15,094 nucleotides of DNA from an uncultured Clostridia bacterium. GTDB lineage: Bacteria > Bacillota > Clostridia > Christensenellales > Aristaeellaceae. Location of the stretch: the NCBI GenBank assembly GCA_947600345.1, contig CANQGC010000040.1, positions 1-15,094 of the forward strand. The letters are read 5' to 3'. This document shows, piece by piece, positions 1-8,129 of the stretch. Each line of letters opens with the position of its first letter. The first letter of the stretch is position 1. A program made the translations under genes and the position numbers. Under the pieces are notes generated by a model. The model ran no database searches. It was not told the DNA's origin and saw only the letters and a program-made list of their open reading frames with translations.

Positions 1-757
1 CGGTGAGCGGATAGCAGCCCAGCGTGCGGAAGCGGATCTTGCCGTACTCCACCTTCTCGCCCGGCTTGAGCTTCAGGCGGTCGTCGTCCACCATGATGAT
101 GTTTCCGTTGCGGCGGACGAAGGGCCGCTCCTTTGCGAAGTACAGCGGCACGATCTCGATGTTCTCCCGGCGGATGTACTGCCAGATGTCCGCCTCCGTC
201 CAGTTGGACAGCGGGAACACGCGAATCTCCTCGCCTTGGTGGATGCGGGTGTTGTAGAGCTTCCAGAGCTCCGGCCGCTGGTTCTTCGGGTCCCAGGCGT
301 GGCTGGCGCTGCGGAAGGAGAACACGCGCTCCTTGGCGCGGGACTTCTCCTCGTCGCGCCGGCCCCCGCCGAAGGCCGCGGTGAAGCCGTAGAGATCCAG
401 CGCCTGCTTGAGCGCCTGGGTCTTCATGATGTCGGTGTAGGCGGCGCCGTGGTCGAAGGGGTTGATGCCCTGGCGCAGACCCTCCCGGTTGATGTACTCC
501 AGCATCTCGATGCCGCGCTCCCGGGCGATGCGGTCCCGGAACTCGATCATCTCGTGAAACTTCCAGGTGGTGTTCACGTGGAGAAAGGGGAAGGGGGGCT
601 TCTCCGGATAGAAGGCCTTGAACGCCAGGTGGAGCATGACGGAGGAGTCCTTGCCGATGGAGTAGAGCATGACCGGCTTCTCGCACTCGGCGGCAACCTC
701 GCGCATGATGTAGATCGACTCCGCCTCGAGCTCGTCCAGATGATCCATGGGATTCAC
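1..757 (-). CDS. cysD: Sulfate adenylyltransferase subunit 2 (CysD), 3' end outside window
   Basis: CysD is the catalytic PP-loop subunit of ATP sulfurylase. With the GTPase CysN it converts sulfate and ATP to adenosine 5'-phosphosulfate in the cytoplasm, the first step of sulfate assimilation. About 252 codons are visible; the usual length is about 300, so the C-terminus lies beyond base 1. The PP-loop reads LYSIGKDSSVMLHLA near residues 32-46, and the family stretch FGGGRRDEEKSRAKER follows in mid-protein, then LSNWTEADIWQYI and the MVDDDR segment. I chose the GTG at 757 because AGGAGGA (764-770) lies 6 bases upstream; an in-frame ATG at 748 would sit 15 bases away. cysN would be expected downstream, at coordinates below 1, and is not seen. 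The gene has its own promoter and a structured leader. Family identification is secure. Confidence 0.95.
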   Translation of the reverse strand, partial: MNPMDHLDELEAESIYIMREVAAECEKPVMLYSIGKDSSVMLHLAFKAFYPEKPPFPFLHVNTTWKFHEMIEFRDRIARERGIEMLEYINREGLRQGINPFDHGAAYTDIMKTQALKQALDLYGFTAAFGGGRRDEEKSRAKERVFSFRSASHAWDPKNQRPELWKLYNTRIHQGEEIRVFPLSNWTEADIWQYIRRENIEIVPLYFAKERPFVRRNGNIIMVDDDRLKLKPGEKVEYGKIRFRTLGCYPLT

Positions 758-790
758 GATGCGTCCTCCTCATTTGCGCTGCAATCAAAG

Positions 791-833
791 CGACGGCAGG
801 GGAAGAGCGGATGTCTCAATTCTCCTGCCATCG
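791..833 (-). promoter_or_regulatory. 5'-terminal stem-loop in the cysD leader
   Basis: On the minus strand CGATGGCAGG (833 to 824) can pair with CCTGCCGTCG (800 to 791) over 10 positions around a 23-base loop. One pair is U-G in the minus-strand RNA but would be C-A on the other strand, so the fold suits the cysD transcript. The predicted transcription start is near 831-832, which puts the stem at the very 5' end of the mRNA. It does not cover the ribosome binding site at 764-770. Role unknown; it could stabilise the transcript or bind a regulator. It is too short for a SAM (S-box) riboswitch or T-box. Confidence 0.45.
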
Positions 834-837
834 GAAT

Positions 838-866
838 AATATGATGGTAGCTTATTTATATGTCAA
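838..866 (-). promoter_or_regulatory. cysD promoter
   Basis: Read on the minus strand, TTGACA (866-861) is a perfect -35 box, followed by a 17-base spacer and CATATT (843-838) as the -10 box. It lies about 80 bases upstream of the GTG start, in an AT-rich patch within otherwise GC-rich sequence. Confidence 0.6.
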
Positions 867-939
867 AACTGTGTCTGGAGAATAAAACTTGTTTCATTTT
901 GCGCCGTCGGAAGCGCGGCTGAGCAATTGTTAACAGAGA

Positions 940-980
940 GGGCACGCGAAGCGCACAATTACCTGCGCCTCCGCGTGCCC
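940..980 (-). terminator. Hairpin downstream of the ABC ATPase gene
   Basis: GGGCACGCG (940-948) is a perfect inverted repeat of CGCGTGCCC (972-980), with an inner GCGCA/TGCGC stem (951-955 and 964-968). It sits 25 bases beyond the stop codon of the minus-strand ABC gene. The following bases on the minus strand (TCTCTGTTAAC) are only moderately T-rich, so this is either a weak intrinsic terminator or a 3' stabilising hairpin. Confidence 0.55.
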
Positions 981-1005
981 GTCGAATCCGGATGTCGCCG
1001 AAGTG

Positions 1006-2127
<1,122 letters not shown>

Positions 2128-2164
2128 ATGCCATTGCCTCCACAATAGAGTAAACGATATTAAT

Positions 2165-2193
2165 ATTATATCAAAAAAACTGCCTTTTGGATA
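2165..2193 (-). promoter_or_regulatory. Probable promoter of the ABC ATPase gene
   Basis: On the minus strand a perfect TATAAT lies at 2170-2165, about 38 bases upstream of the ATG. The hexamer 17 bases further upstream is TATCCA, a poor -35 match. The region is strongly AT-rich. I am confident of the -10 box only. Confidence 0.5.
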
Positions 2194-2296
2194 TAGATGA
2201 CTTATACAAAATTTCAAATTGTATTTTATCAATTCCGGACAGATAATATGAATTTGGACAAAAATATGGCGGAGTGTTTTTATTTAGAAATCGGCC

Positions 2297-2316
2297 CAAA
2301 AACCATTTGGTTTTTG
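2297..2316. promoter_or_regulatory. Perfect 20-bp palindrome, candidate operator for cdaA operon
   Basis: CAAAAACCATTTGGTTTTTG is a perfect inverted repeat (9-bp arms, 2-base centre). It overlaps the -35 element (2307-2312) of the cdaA promoter, a usual place for a repressor operator. It lies upstream of the predicted transcript, so it is unlikely to act as a cdaA leader RNA. No regulator gene is nearby to pair with it. The size and symmetry suit a dimeric helix-turn-helix protein, which is inference. Confidence 0.5.
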
Positions 2317-2335
2317 CGGGGATTTGTATTATAAT
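2307..2335 (+). promoter_or_regulatory. cdaA-cdaR operon promoter
   Basis: TTGGTT (2307-2312) and a perfect TATAAT (2330-2335) are separated by 17 bases. Transcription would start near 2342, about 74 bases before the preferred GTG start of cdaA. Confidence 0.65.
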
Positions 2336-2415
2336 GAAAGGTAGAAGAGAAAATGGGTGCTTGCGCGCCGCGAAGTGCGTGCGAGCCGACGGAGCGAGCG
2401 GAGGTGAGGGCTTTG

Positions 2416-3291
2416 GTGCAACTGCAGGCGTTCTTCGGACAGATCGGCAACCTGTTCACGAACCTGTTCGCGCATCCGGACTGGCGCAACATTGTGGACA
2501 TCGTGGTGCTGACGCTGTTGATCTACAACCTGCTCAAGCTGGTGAGCTATACCCGGGCGAACTCCCTGTTCAAGGGCATCGTGTTCGTGGCGGTGCTGGC
2601 GCTGGTGTCGGACGCGCTGGAGATCAACGCCGTGAACTGGGTGCTGCAGCAGGTGCTGAGCGTGGGCGTGCTGGCGCTTTGCATCGTGTTCCAGCCGGAG
2701 CTGCGGCGCGTGCTGGAGCAGCTGGGCCGGTCGAAGTTTGCCCGCAGGCTGTTCGGCTCGCCGCGCAAGCGCCAGCGCAACGCGCAGATGGAGCAGCACG
2801 TGAGCGAGATCGTCAAGGCCCTCAGCGACATGTCCCGCAAGCGCATCGGCGCGCTGATCGTGCTGGAGCGCTCAACGAAGCTCGGCGACGTGGTGGAGTC
2901 CGGCACGGTGGTGGACGCCGAGATCTCCTCCCAGCTGATCGAGAACATATTCGAGCCCAACACGCCGCTGCACGACGGCGCGATGATCATCCGCGACGAG
3001 CGCATACTGGCCGCGGCCTGCATACTGCCCCTGTCGGACGATCTCTCCATCTCCCGGGAGCTGGGCACGCGCCACCGGGCGGCCATCGGCATCACCGAGA
3101 CCACCGACGCCGTGTCGCTGATGGTCTCCGAGGAGACCGGCGTGATCTCCATGGCCCGGGAGGGCAGGCTCACCCGCTACCTGGACGCCAAGTCCCTCAA
3201 CATACTGCTGACCGAGCTGTTCACGCCGGACCGGACGCTGTCCTCTTGGGTGATGCAGCCCGGCGGAAAGGAGCGCGCCGATGAGGGTTGA
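2416..3291 (+). CDS. cdaA: Diadenylate cyclase CdaA (DacA), c-di-AMP synthase
   Basis: CdaA joins two ATP molecules into cyclic di-AMP, which controls potassium and osmolyte balance and wall homeostasis in Firmicutes. It is an integral membrane enzyme. From the GTG at 2416 the product is 291 residues, near the usual 273. Hydrophobic segments at about 26-44, 51-68 and 79-92 form the membrane part. The DAC domain follows with DGA (187-189, in LHDGAMIIRDE) and RHR (219-221, in GTRHRAAIG), the nucleotide-binding and catalytic motifs. The GTG is chosen because GGAGGTGA (2400-2407) ends 8 bases before it and translation then begins QLQAFFGQIGNLF, as the family does. An in-frame ATG at 2353 would add 21 residues of unrelated sequence. 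The last 11 bases overlap cdaR, so the two are translationally coupled. Confidence 0.95.
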   Translation: MQLQAFFGQIGNLFTNLFAHPDWRNIVDIVVLTLLIYNLLKLVSYTRANSLFKGIVFVAVLALVSDALEINAVNWVLQQVLSVGVLALCIVFQPELRRVLEQLGRSKFARRLFGSPRKRQRNAQMEQHVSEIVKALSDMSRKRIGALIVLERSTKLGDVVESGTVVDAEISSQLIENIFEPNTPLHDGAMIIRDERILAAACILPLSDDLSISRELGTRHRAAIGITETTDAVSLMVSEETGVISMAREGRLTRYLDAKSLNILLTELFTPDRTLSSWVMQPGGKERADEG

Positions 3292-4585
3292 GAACTTCTT
3301 GAAGCGCATGCGCGAGTGGTGCGCCTCCGCCGCGAAGGGATTTTGGTCGGTGCTCTCCCGCAGGTTCTGGATGAAGCTTCTGTCCTTCCTGCTGGCGATC
3401 CTGCTGTGGAACTACGTCATCAGCTCCAACACATCCATCACCCGGGCCAAGACGCTCACCGGGCTGAGCGGCTACATCACCGGCCAGGCCACGCTCAACA
3501 CCTACCGGCTGGCGCTGGTCAGCGATCCCGGCGATGCGCTGGACAACGTGACCGTGCGGCTGGACGTGGCCCAGTCCCAGTACAGCAACGTCTCCGCGGA
3601 CAACGTGCAGGTGATGCTGGATCTCTCCAGCGTGCGCACCGCCGGCACCCAGCAGGTGCCGCTGCGCGCCACCACCAGCTACGGCCGGGTGACCTCGATC
3701 CTGCCCGAGAGCGTGACGCTGGACTTTGAGACGCTGGATTCCCGCCAGATTCCCGTGAACGTGGAGCTCTCCGGCACCCAGGATGACAGCCGCTGGTACA
3801 GCGTCAGCCGGACCACGCCCACGACCATCACCGTCTCCGGCGCGGCCTCGGTGGTGCGCAGTATCGCCCAGGCGCGCATCTACACCGACGTCACGGGCCA
3901 GACGAGCTCCTACTGGCGGGCGGAGCCCTTCGCGCTGCTCGACGGCGACGACAACGAGATCTCCCAGGAGATGCTCACCTGCTCGGTCTCGTCCGTCACC
4001 ACCACGGTGGACGTCTATCCCACCAAGGAGCTGCCCATCTCTACCGCCATCGAAAACGTCGTCACCGGCCGCGTGGCCGAGGGCTACACCATCACCGACA
4101 TCGCCATCCAGCCCGAGAGCATCACCGTGGCCGCCAACCAGAGCCTGCTCGACGGCATCAGCGAGCTGCAGATTGAGCCCGTGAACGTGGAGGGCCAGAC
4201 CCAGAGCATGGTGGCGCGGGCCAGGATATCGCTGCTCTCCGACTTCCGCAACGTCTCCGCCGAGCAGGTGTACGTAAACGTTACCATCGCCGAGGAGGAC
4301 GTGAGCGAGTGGATCGGCGGGAACGAGATCACCTTCGTGGGCAAGGCGGACGACCTGGAGCTCAAGTGGCAGAAGGGCGACCTCAAGGTGCGCGTCACCG
4401 GCCCGAAGAGCGACGTGGCCGCGCTGCAGCAGAGCGGCGTGCCCATCACCGTGGATCTCGCCGGGCTGGGGGAGGGCGAGCACAGCTGCCCGCTGATCTT
4501 CCCCACGAGCAACTATCCGGAGCTCAGCTTTGAGCCCGAGGTTCCCGAGATCACCGTGACCCTGGTCCCGGCCGACAGGGAGTGA
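3281..4585 (+). CDS. cdaR: CdaR, YbbR-domain regulator of CdaA
   Basis: CdaR binds and modulates the diadenylate cyclase CdaA at the membrane. The 434-residue product has an amphipathic/basic start, one membrane anchor at about 31-48 (rich in Leu, Ile and Trp), and then an extracellular region of repeated beta-rich YbbR domains of about 80-90 residues. Repeated features include PVNVELSGT, TTITVSGAASVV and SITVAANQSLLDGI. It probably holds four repeats, although I could not mark exact borders. The Bacillus protein is slightly longer (483). The ATG at 3281 has GGAAAGGAG 7 to 15 bases upstream and lies inside the 3' end of cdaA. In many Firmicutes glmM follows cdaA and cdaR; here an unrelated membrane protein does. 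Confidence 0.93.
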   Translation: MRVENFLKRMREWCASAAKGFWSVLSRRFWMKLLSFLLAILLWNYVISSNTSITRAKTLTGLSGYITGQATLNTYRLALVSDPGDALDNVTVRLDVAQSQYSNVSADNVQVMLDLSSVRTAGTQQVPLRATTSYGRVTSILPESVTLDFETLDSRQIPVNVELSGTQDDSRWYSVSRTTPTTITVSGAASVVRSIAQARIYTDVTGQTSSYWRAEPFALLDGDDNEISQEMLTCSVSSVTTTVDVYPTKELPISTAIENVVTGRVAEGYTITDIAIQPESITVAANQSLLDGISELQIEPVNVEGQTQSMVARARISLLSDFRNVSAEQVYVNVTIAEEDVSEWIGGNEITFVGKADDLELKWQKGDLKVRVTGPKSDVAALQQSGVPITVDLAGLGEGEHSCPLIFPTSNYPELSFEPEVPEITVTLVPADRE

Positions 4586-4643
4586 CGCGCCGGGAGGCGC
4601 AACTGATGCCGCCGCCATCGCGGCGAGGAGGGAAATCGTCATC

Positions 4644-5336
4644 ATGCCGCAGACCGGACAATCCAATGCCATCGTGAACCTGATGCTGGGCTGGCTCAAG
4701 GGCCTGGCCAGTTGGGTGCTGCGCCTGTTCAACCTGTCGGGCGGCTTCTCGCCGCTGAAGTTTCTGGCGGACAACTGGCTGAAGCTGCTGATCCTGCTGC
4801 TGATCGTGGGAATCGCCGCCGATCTGATCATCTGGCTGGTTCGCTGGCGCCCCCACTGGGTGTGGTTTCACAAGAAGCGCGTGATCATCAACGACAGCAA
4901 CTTCTTCGCCGGGGAGGATGCTCCCGAGGCCGAGGAGGACGACGTGGACTGGGACCTCCCGGAGGAATTCCTGCCCAAGGAGCGGGAGGACCGCACCAAG
5001 CGCAACTGGCGGGACAACGACTACGTGGTGGCCGGCGCGTCCCGCCGCCGCAGGGAGGAGGCCCGGCGGATCAGGCTTGCGGAGGCGCAGCGGAAGCAGG
5101 AGCTTGCCGGGCAGGAGGCGTCCGCAAGCGTGGCCGCCGACGTGTTTACCGACGGGGACTTCAACATCGACGCCAAGCAGAGGGGCTCCGACCGCTACGA
5201 GGACGAGGTGTTCAGCGTGAAGGATCTGCCCCAGCCCGAGCGGCCCAAGGGTAAGGCGCGGGACCGGGAGCGCGGCTCCTTCCAGCGCAGCGAGCGCAGG
5301 TCCGGCCGCGGCCGGGCGAGCGGCGCGAGGCGCTGA
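4644..5336 (+). CDS. Membrane-anchored protein of unknown function, cdaAR operon
   Basis: I do not recognise this 230-residue protein. An amphipathic N-terminal part (about 10-30) is followed by one clear membrane helix at about 46-68 and a Trp-rich boundary (WLVRWRPHWVWFHKKR). The remaining two thirds are polar and probably disordered: an acidic stretch near 89-112 (EDAPEAEEDDVDWD), an Arg-rich region with RRRREEARRIR, and a C-terminus of Arg, Ser and Gly. By the positive-inside rule the tail is likely cytoplasmic. The gene starts 58 bases after cdaR with GAGGAGGG upstream of its ATG, although the spacing of about 11 is long. No separate promoter is evident, so it is probably transcribed with cdaA and cdaR. 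A role linked to c-di-AMP or the cell envelope is only a guess from position. Confidence 0.75.
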   Translation: MPQTGQSNAIVNLMLGWLKGLASWVLRLFNLSGGFSPLKFLADNWLKLLILLLIVGIAADLIIWLVRWRPHWVWFHKKRVIINDSNFFAGEDAPEAEEDDVDWDLPEEFLPKEREDRTKRNWRDNDYVVAGASRRRREEARRIRLAEAQRKQELAGQEASASVAADVFTDGDFNIDAKQRGSDRYEDEVFSVKDLPQPERPKGKARDRERGSFQRSERRSGRGRASGARR

Positions 5337-5414
5337 CGGGAGCGCACCGAATCCAATGTGCCGCCGGGGGCGCGCATTTCGCGAGAATCATCATGAACGG
5401 GAGGGAATGAGAGG

Positions 5415-6596
5415 ATGAAGGACTTCACTTACCGCCTGCCGACGCGCTTCGTGTTCGGGCACGGCGCGGAGAACCAGGCGGGCGCGGAGCTTGAGAAGCT
5501 GGGAGCGAAGAAGGTGCTGATCCACTACGGCGGCGGCTCCGCCGTGCGCAGCGGACTGATCGGGCGCATCGAGGCCGACCTGAAGGCCCACGGCATGGAG
5601 GTCGTCACGCTGGGCGGCGCGCAGCCGAACCCCATCGACGAGAAGGTGTACGAGGGCATCGAGCTGGTGCATAGGGAGAACATCGACTTCCTGCTGGCGG
5701 TGGGCGGCGGCTCTGCCATCGACTCCACCAAGGCCATCGCCCACGGCAGCTGCTACGACGGCGACTTCTGGGACTTCTTCTGCGGCAAGGCGAAGCCCGA
5801 GCGCACGATGCCCTTCGGCGTGGTGTTGACCATGTCGGCGGCGGGCAGCGAGTCGTCCAACAGCTGCGTCATCATGCAGAACCGCACGAAGATCAAGCGC
5901 GGGCTGTCCACCGAGCTGAACCGCCCGGTGATCTCGTTCATGGACCCGGAGCTGGCGATGACGGTACCGGTGTACCAGATTGCCAGCGGCGCGACGGACA
6001 TACTGGCCCACGTGATGGAGCGCTACTTCACCTGCGAGACCGAGGTGGACCTGACCGACCGGCTCTGCGAGGCCGTGATGCAGGCGGTGATACGCGCGGC
6101 GCGCATCGCCGTGCGCGACCCGAAGAACTACGAGGCCCAGGCCCAGCTGATGTGGGGCAGCACCATCGCCCACAACGAGACCGTGGGCGTCGGCCGCCAG
6201 GGCGACTTCGGCTCCCACCAGCTGGAGCACGAGCTCTCCGCCCTCTACGGCGTGGCCCACGGCGCGGGCCTGGCGGTGGTGTTCCCGGCCTGGCTGCGCT
6301 TCCAGATGAAGAAACCGGAGCACGTGGCGCGCATCGCCCAGTTCGCCAACCGGGTCTACGGCGTGCCGGTGAACTTCGAAAACCCGGCCGAGACCGCCCT
6401 GCGCGGTATCGAGGCACACGAGAGCTTCCTGCGGGAGATCGGCATGCCGGTGACGTTCGCGGAGCTGGGCGCGCGCGGCGAAGACATCCCCGCCCTGGCC
6501 GCCAAGTGCAAGCGCAACCCCCAGGGCACCATCGGCAACGCCTGGCCCATCACCGTCGCCGAAGCCGAGGAAATCTACCGGATTGCGGACAGGTGA
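5415..6596 (+). CDS. Iron-containing alcohol dehydrogenase (butanol dehydrogenase-like)
   Basis: This 393-residue enzyme belongs to the group III metal-dependent alcohol dehydrogenases, in the BdhA/YqhD branch, which usually use NAD(P)H to reduce aldehydes to alcohols in the cytoplasm. The nucleotide-binding motif GGGSAIDSTKAIA lies at about 97-109. The metal ligands expected for the family are present: Asp195 and His199 (GATDILAHVMERYF), His268 (GSHQLEHELSA) and His282 (GVAHGAGLA). Length is normal for the family. GGGAGG lies about 10 bases before the ATG. The gene is 78 bases after the preceding membrane-protein gene with no clear terminator between, so read-through is possible. Substrate cannot be read from sequence; a fermentative or aldehyde-detoxifying role is likely. 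Confidence 0.93.
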   Translation: MKDFTYRLPTRFVFGHGAENQAGAELEKLGAKKVLIHYGGGSAVRSGLIGRIEADLKAHGMEVVTLGGAQPNPIDEKVYEGIELVHRENIDFLLAVGGGSAIDSTKAIAHGSCYDGDFWDFFCGKAKPERTMPFGVVLTMSAAGSESSNSCVIMQNRTKIKRGLSTELNRPVISFMDPELAMTVPVYQIASGATDILAHVMERYFTCETEVDLTDRLCEAVMQAVIRAARIAVRDPKNYEAQAQLMWGSTIAHNETVGVGRQGDFGSHQLEHELSALYGVAHGAGLAVVFPAWLRFQMKKPEHVARIAQFANRVYGVPVNFENPAETALRGIEAHESFLREIGMPVTFAELGARGEDIPALAAKCKRNPQGTIGNAWPITVAEAEEIYRIADR

Positions 6597-6600
6597 GAAT

Positions 6601-6846
6601 GTGATCCGGCGGATTCGCGGCATAGAACCGCTTCCGGACTTTCTGCTTTCCGTGTCCTTTGACGATGGGAAGCGGGTCGTTTACGATGTCAAAGAGGATA
6701 TGAATCTGCCCGGGTACGATCAGCTTCGGAACGTGTGCGGGCTGTTTCAGCAGGTTCAACTGGACGCGAGCCGCACCTGCGTCTATTGGAATGATGAGAT
6801 CGACCTGCCAAGCGACGCGATCTACGAGTACGGCAAGGCGATTTAG
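6601..6846 (+). CDS. DUF2442 domain protein
   Basis: This 81-residue protein has the pattern of the DUF2442 family: an N-terminal IRGIEPLPDFLLSVSFDDG strand pair, a central region with LFQQVQLDA, and the end DLPSDAIYEYG. Function is unknown; family members are often found near toxin-antitoxin genes (DUF4160 partners), but none is visible here. I chose the GTG at 6601 because AGGTGAG lies just upstream and the match to the family begins there; a TTG at 6583 would overlap the dehydrogenase. It follows the dehydrogenase stop by only 4 bases, so the two are almost certainly cotranscribed. Base composition is a little less GC-rich than the neighbours. Confidence 0.8.
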   Translation: MIRRIRGIEPLPDFLLSVSFDDGKRVVYDVKEDMNLPGYDQLRNVCGLFQQVQLDASRTCVYWNDEIDLPSDAIYEYGKAI

Positions 6847-6869
6847 AAGGAAGCTGTCAGCAAAAAGTC

Positions 6870-6906
6870 GGCGGAGCCGGTCGGGGAAACCGGCTCCGCC
6901 ATTTTT
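6870..6906. terminator. Strong bidirectional intrinsic terminator
   Basis: GGCGGAGCCGGT (6870-6881) pairs perfectly with ACCGGCTCCGCC (6889-6900) around a 7-base loop, followed by ATTTTT on the plus strand. AAAAA precedes the stem (6863-6867), so on the minus strand the stem is followed by a T run as well. It can therefore end both the dehydrogenase-DUF2442 transcript and the convergent gpr transcript. Confidence 0.9.
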
Positions 6907-6924
6907 GGAGAATGGGGTACAGAG

Positions 6925-6984
6925 GGTATTCATGGTCGGCTGCTCCTGCCGACACATATAGTCTAGTATATAGATATGAATACC
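6925..6984. other. Three-way-junction-like inverted repeat between convergent genes
   Basis: GGTATTCAT (6925-6933) and ATGAATACC (6976-6984) form a 9-bp outer stem. It encloses GTCGGC/GCCGAC (6935-6940 and 6948-6953, 7-base loop) and an AT-only ATATA/TATAT pair (6956-6960 and 6967-6971). It lies between the bidirectional terminator and the end of gpr, so its transcript orientation is uncertain. Function unknown. Confidence 0.4.
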
Positions 6985-7088
6985 TTATGAACAAACTGTG
7001 AACAATGCGGGGAAATTTTCGTTCAACCGGCGCTTTTGATCCGCTCCCGGCGAGCTCGCGCAGGAAACCCGCGCATTCGTTTCGCGCG

Positions 7089-7994
7089 TCAGTCCATCAT
7101 CGCGGCGATCTCCGACTCGGTCAGGTTCGGCTGGAGCGCCCGGTTGATGCCACCGGCGATCAGCGTGGCGCAGTTTTTGACGATGGCGTCGATGTCCCGG
7201 GGCGTGACGATCAGATTGCCCAGGTCCGTGCCCAGCAGCTCCCGCTCCATGGAGGAGAGCGCCTCCTCGTGGCCGCCGTCGCCGGAGAGCAGCGCGAAGG
7301 CGTCCCGGGCCAGCGTGGCGGCGTAGATCACCGTCGGCACGCCCACGGCGATCACGTCCACGCCCAGCGTCTCCCGCGTCAGAGGCCGCCGGTGGTTGCC
7401 CACGCCGGAGCCGGGCTGGATGCCGGTGTTGGAGATCTGCACCGTGCAGCCGATGCGGCCGGAGTCCCGCGCCGCCAGCGAGTCGATGCACAGCACCGCC
7501 CTGGGGTGGAGCTTGCCGGTCAGGCTCTCCACCATCTCCACCGTTTCGATGCCGGTCACGCCCAGCACACCCGGCGCGATGGCGCAGACCGAGTGCATGT
7601 TCGGGCTGGCGTACTCGCTCTGGAGCATGTGGCGGGTGACCAGCGTCCTGTCGATGGCGGCGGGGCCCAGGGAGTCCGGTGTCACGCCCCGGTTGCCCAG
7701 GCCGACCACCAGGATGGGCGCCTCGTCCGAGGGCTTGAGCATGCGGCTCAATTCCTCGCCCAGCAGGTTTGCCATGGCGATGCGCGCCTCCGGGTCGTGC
7801 TCGCGCAGCGGGCGGCACTCCAGCGTCAGGTAGCTTCCGCAGGGCTTGCCCAGCGCCTGCGCCGCCTCCTCCGTGCGGATCACTACCTCGCTCAGCTGCA
7901 CGTCGCCCTCCTCCCAGCGGCGCACGTCCACGCCGGGGAAGGAGGAATCCGTTCCCATGCTCTCCATCGCCAGATCGGTGCGGCTTTGGATCAT
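7089..7994 (-). CDS. gpr: Spore germination protease GPR
   Basis: GPR is an aspartic-type endopeptidase (peptidase family A25) that degrades the small acid-soluble proteins coating spore DNA during germination. It is made as a zymogen in the developing forespore. The 301-residue product shows the family start RTDLA (5-9), VVGLGNRGVTPDSLGP (96-111) carrying Asp107, and CIDSLAARDSGRIG (169-182) carrying Asp171. These correspond to the two essential aspartates of the Bacillus enzyme. Bacillus GPR is about 370 residues, so this is a short, clostridial-type version with only a few residues before RTDLA. GGAGG lies 8 bases before the ATG. It diverges from rpsT. I found no convincing sigma-F or sigma-G promoter, although regulation by those factors is expected for the family. 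Confidence 0.95.
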   Translation of the reverse strand: MIQSRTDLAMESMGTDSSFPGVDVRRWEEGDVQLSEVVIRTEEAAQALGKPCGSYLTLECRPLREHDPEARIAMANLLGEELSRMLKPSDEAPILVVGLGNRGVTPDSLGPAAIDRTLVTRHMLQSEYASPNMHSVCAIAPGVLGVTGIETVEMVESLTGKLHPRAVLCIDSLAARDSGRIGCTVQISNTGIQPGSGVGNHRRPLTRETLGVDVIAVGVPTVIYAATLARDAFALLSGDGGHEEALSSMERELLGTDLGNLIVTPRDIDAIVKNCATLIAGGINRALQPNLTESEIAAMMD

Positions 7995-8067
7995 TGAAAA
8001 TCCCTCCGTTTCAGCTCGTGATGGCCATTAGTTTACCCAAGTTTTTCAACAAAATGTATCCGAAGGC

Positions 8068-8096
8068 TTGCATTTTGCGCCGGTCGGTGATATAAT
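8068..8096 (+). promoter_or_regulatory. rpsT promoter
   Basis: TTGCAT (8068-8073) and perfect TATAAT (8091-8096) with a 17-base spacer, about 34 bases before the TTG start codon of rpsT. Matches the housekeeping sigma factor consensus well. Confidence 0.8.
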
Positions 8097-8129
8097 AGAC
8101 AGTGCAGTCTGCGTGGGGAGGTGAAGATT

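Noticed and set aside
758..837. SAM (S-box) riboswitch or T-box ahead of cysD
   Set aside because: The predicted leader is only about 75 bases and lacks the junction, terminator and T-box sequence elements.
2262..2274. Thirteen-base match AAATATGGCGGAG shared with 13368-13380
   Set aside because: A 13-base match between two places in 15 kb is expected about once by chance, and the flanks do not match.
3221..4831. Minus-strand open frame of 536 codons over cdaR and the following gene
   Set aside because: Shadow of cdaR; composition dominated by Gly, Ala, Val and His with no motif.
6550..6957. Minus-strand frame with AGGAG before an ATG in the three-way-junction region
   Set aside because: It translates through the bidirectional terminator and is antisense to DUF2442; no family likeness in the translated sequence.
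7995..8067. Sigma-G or sigma-F promoter for gpr on the minus strand
   Set aside because: GGATA-like and GTAAACTA-like pieces exist, but no pair with correct spacing and both boxes was convincing.
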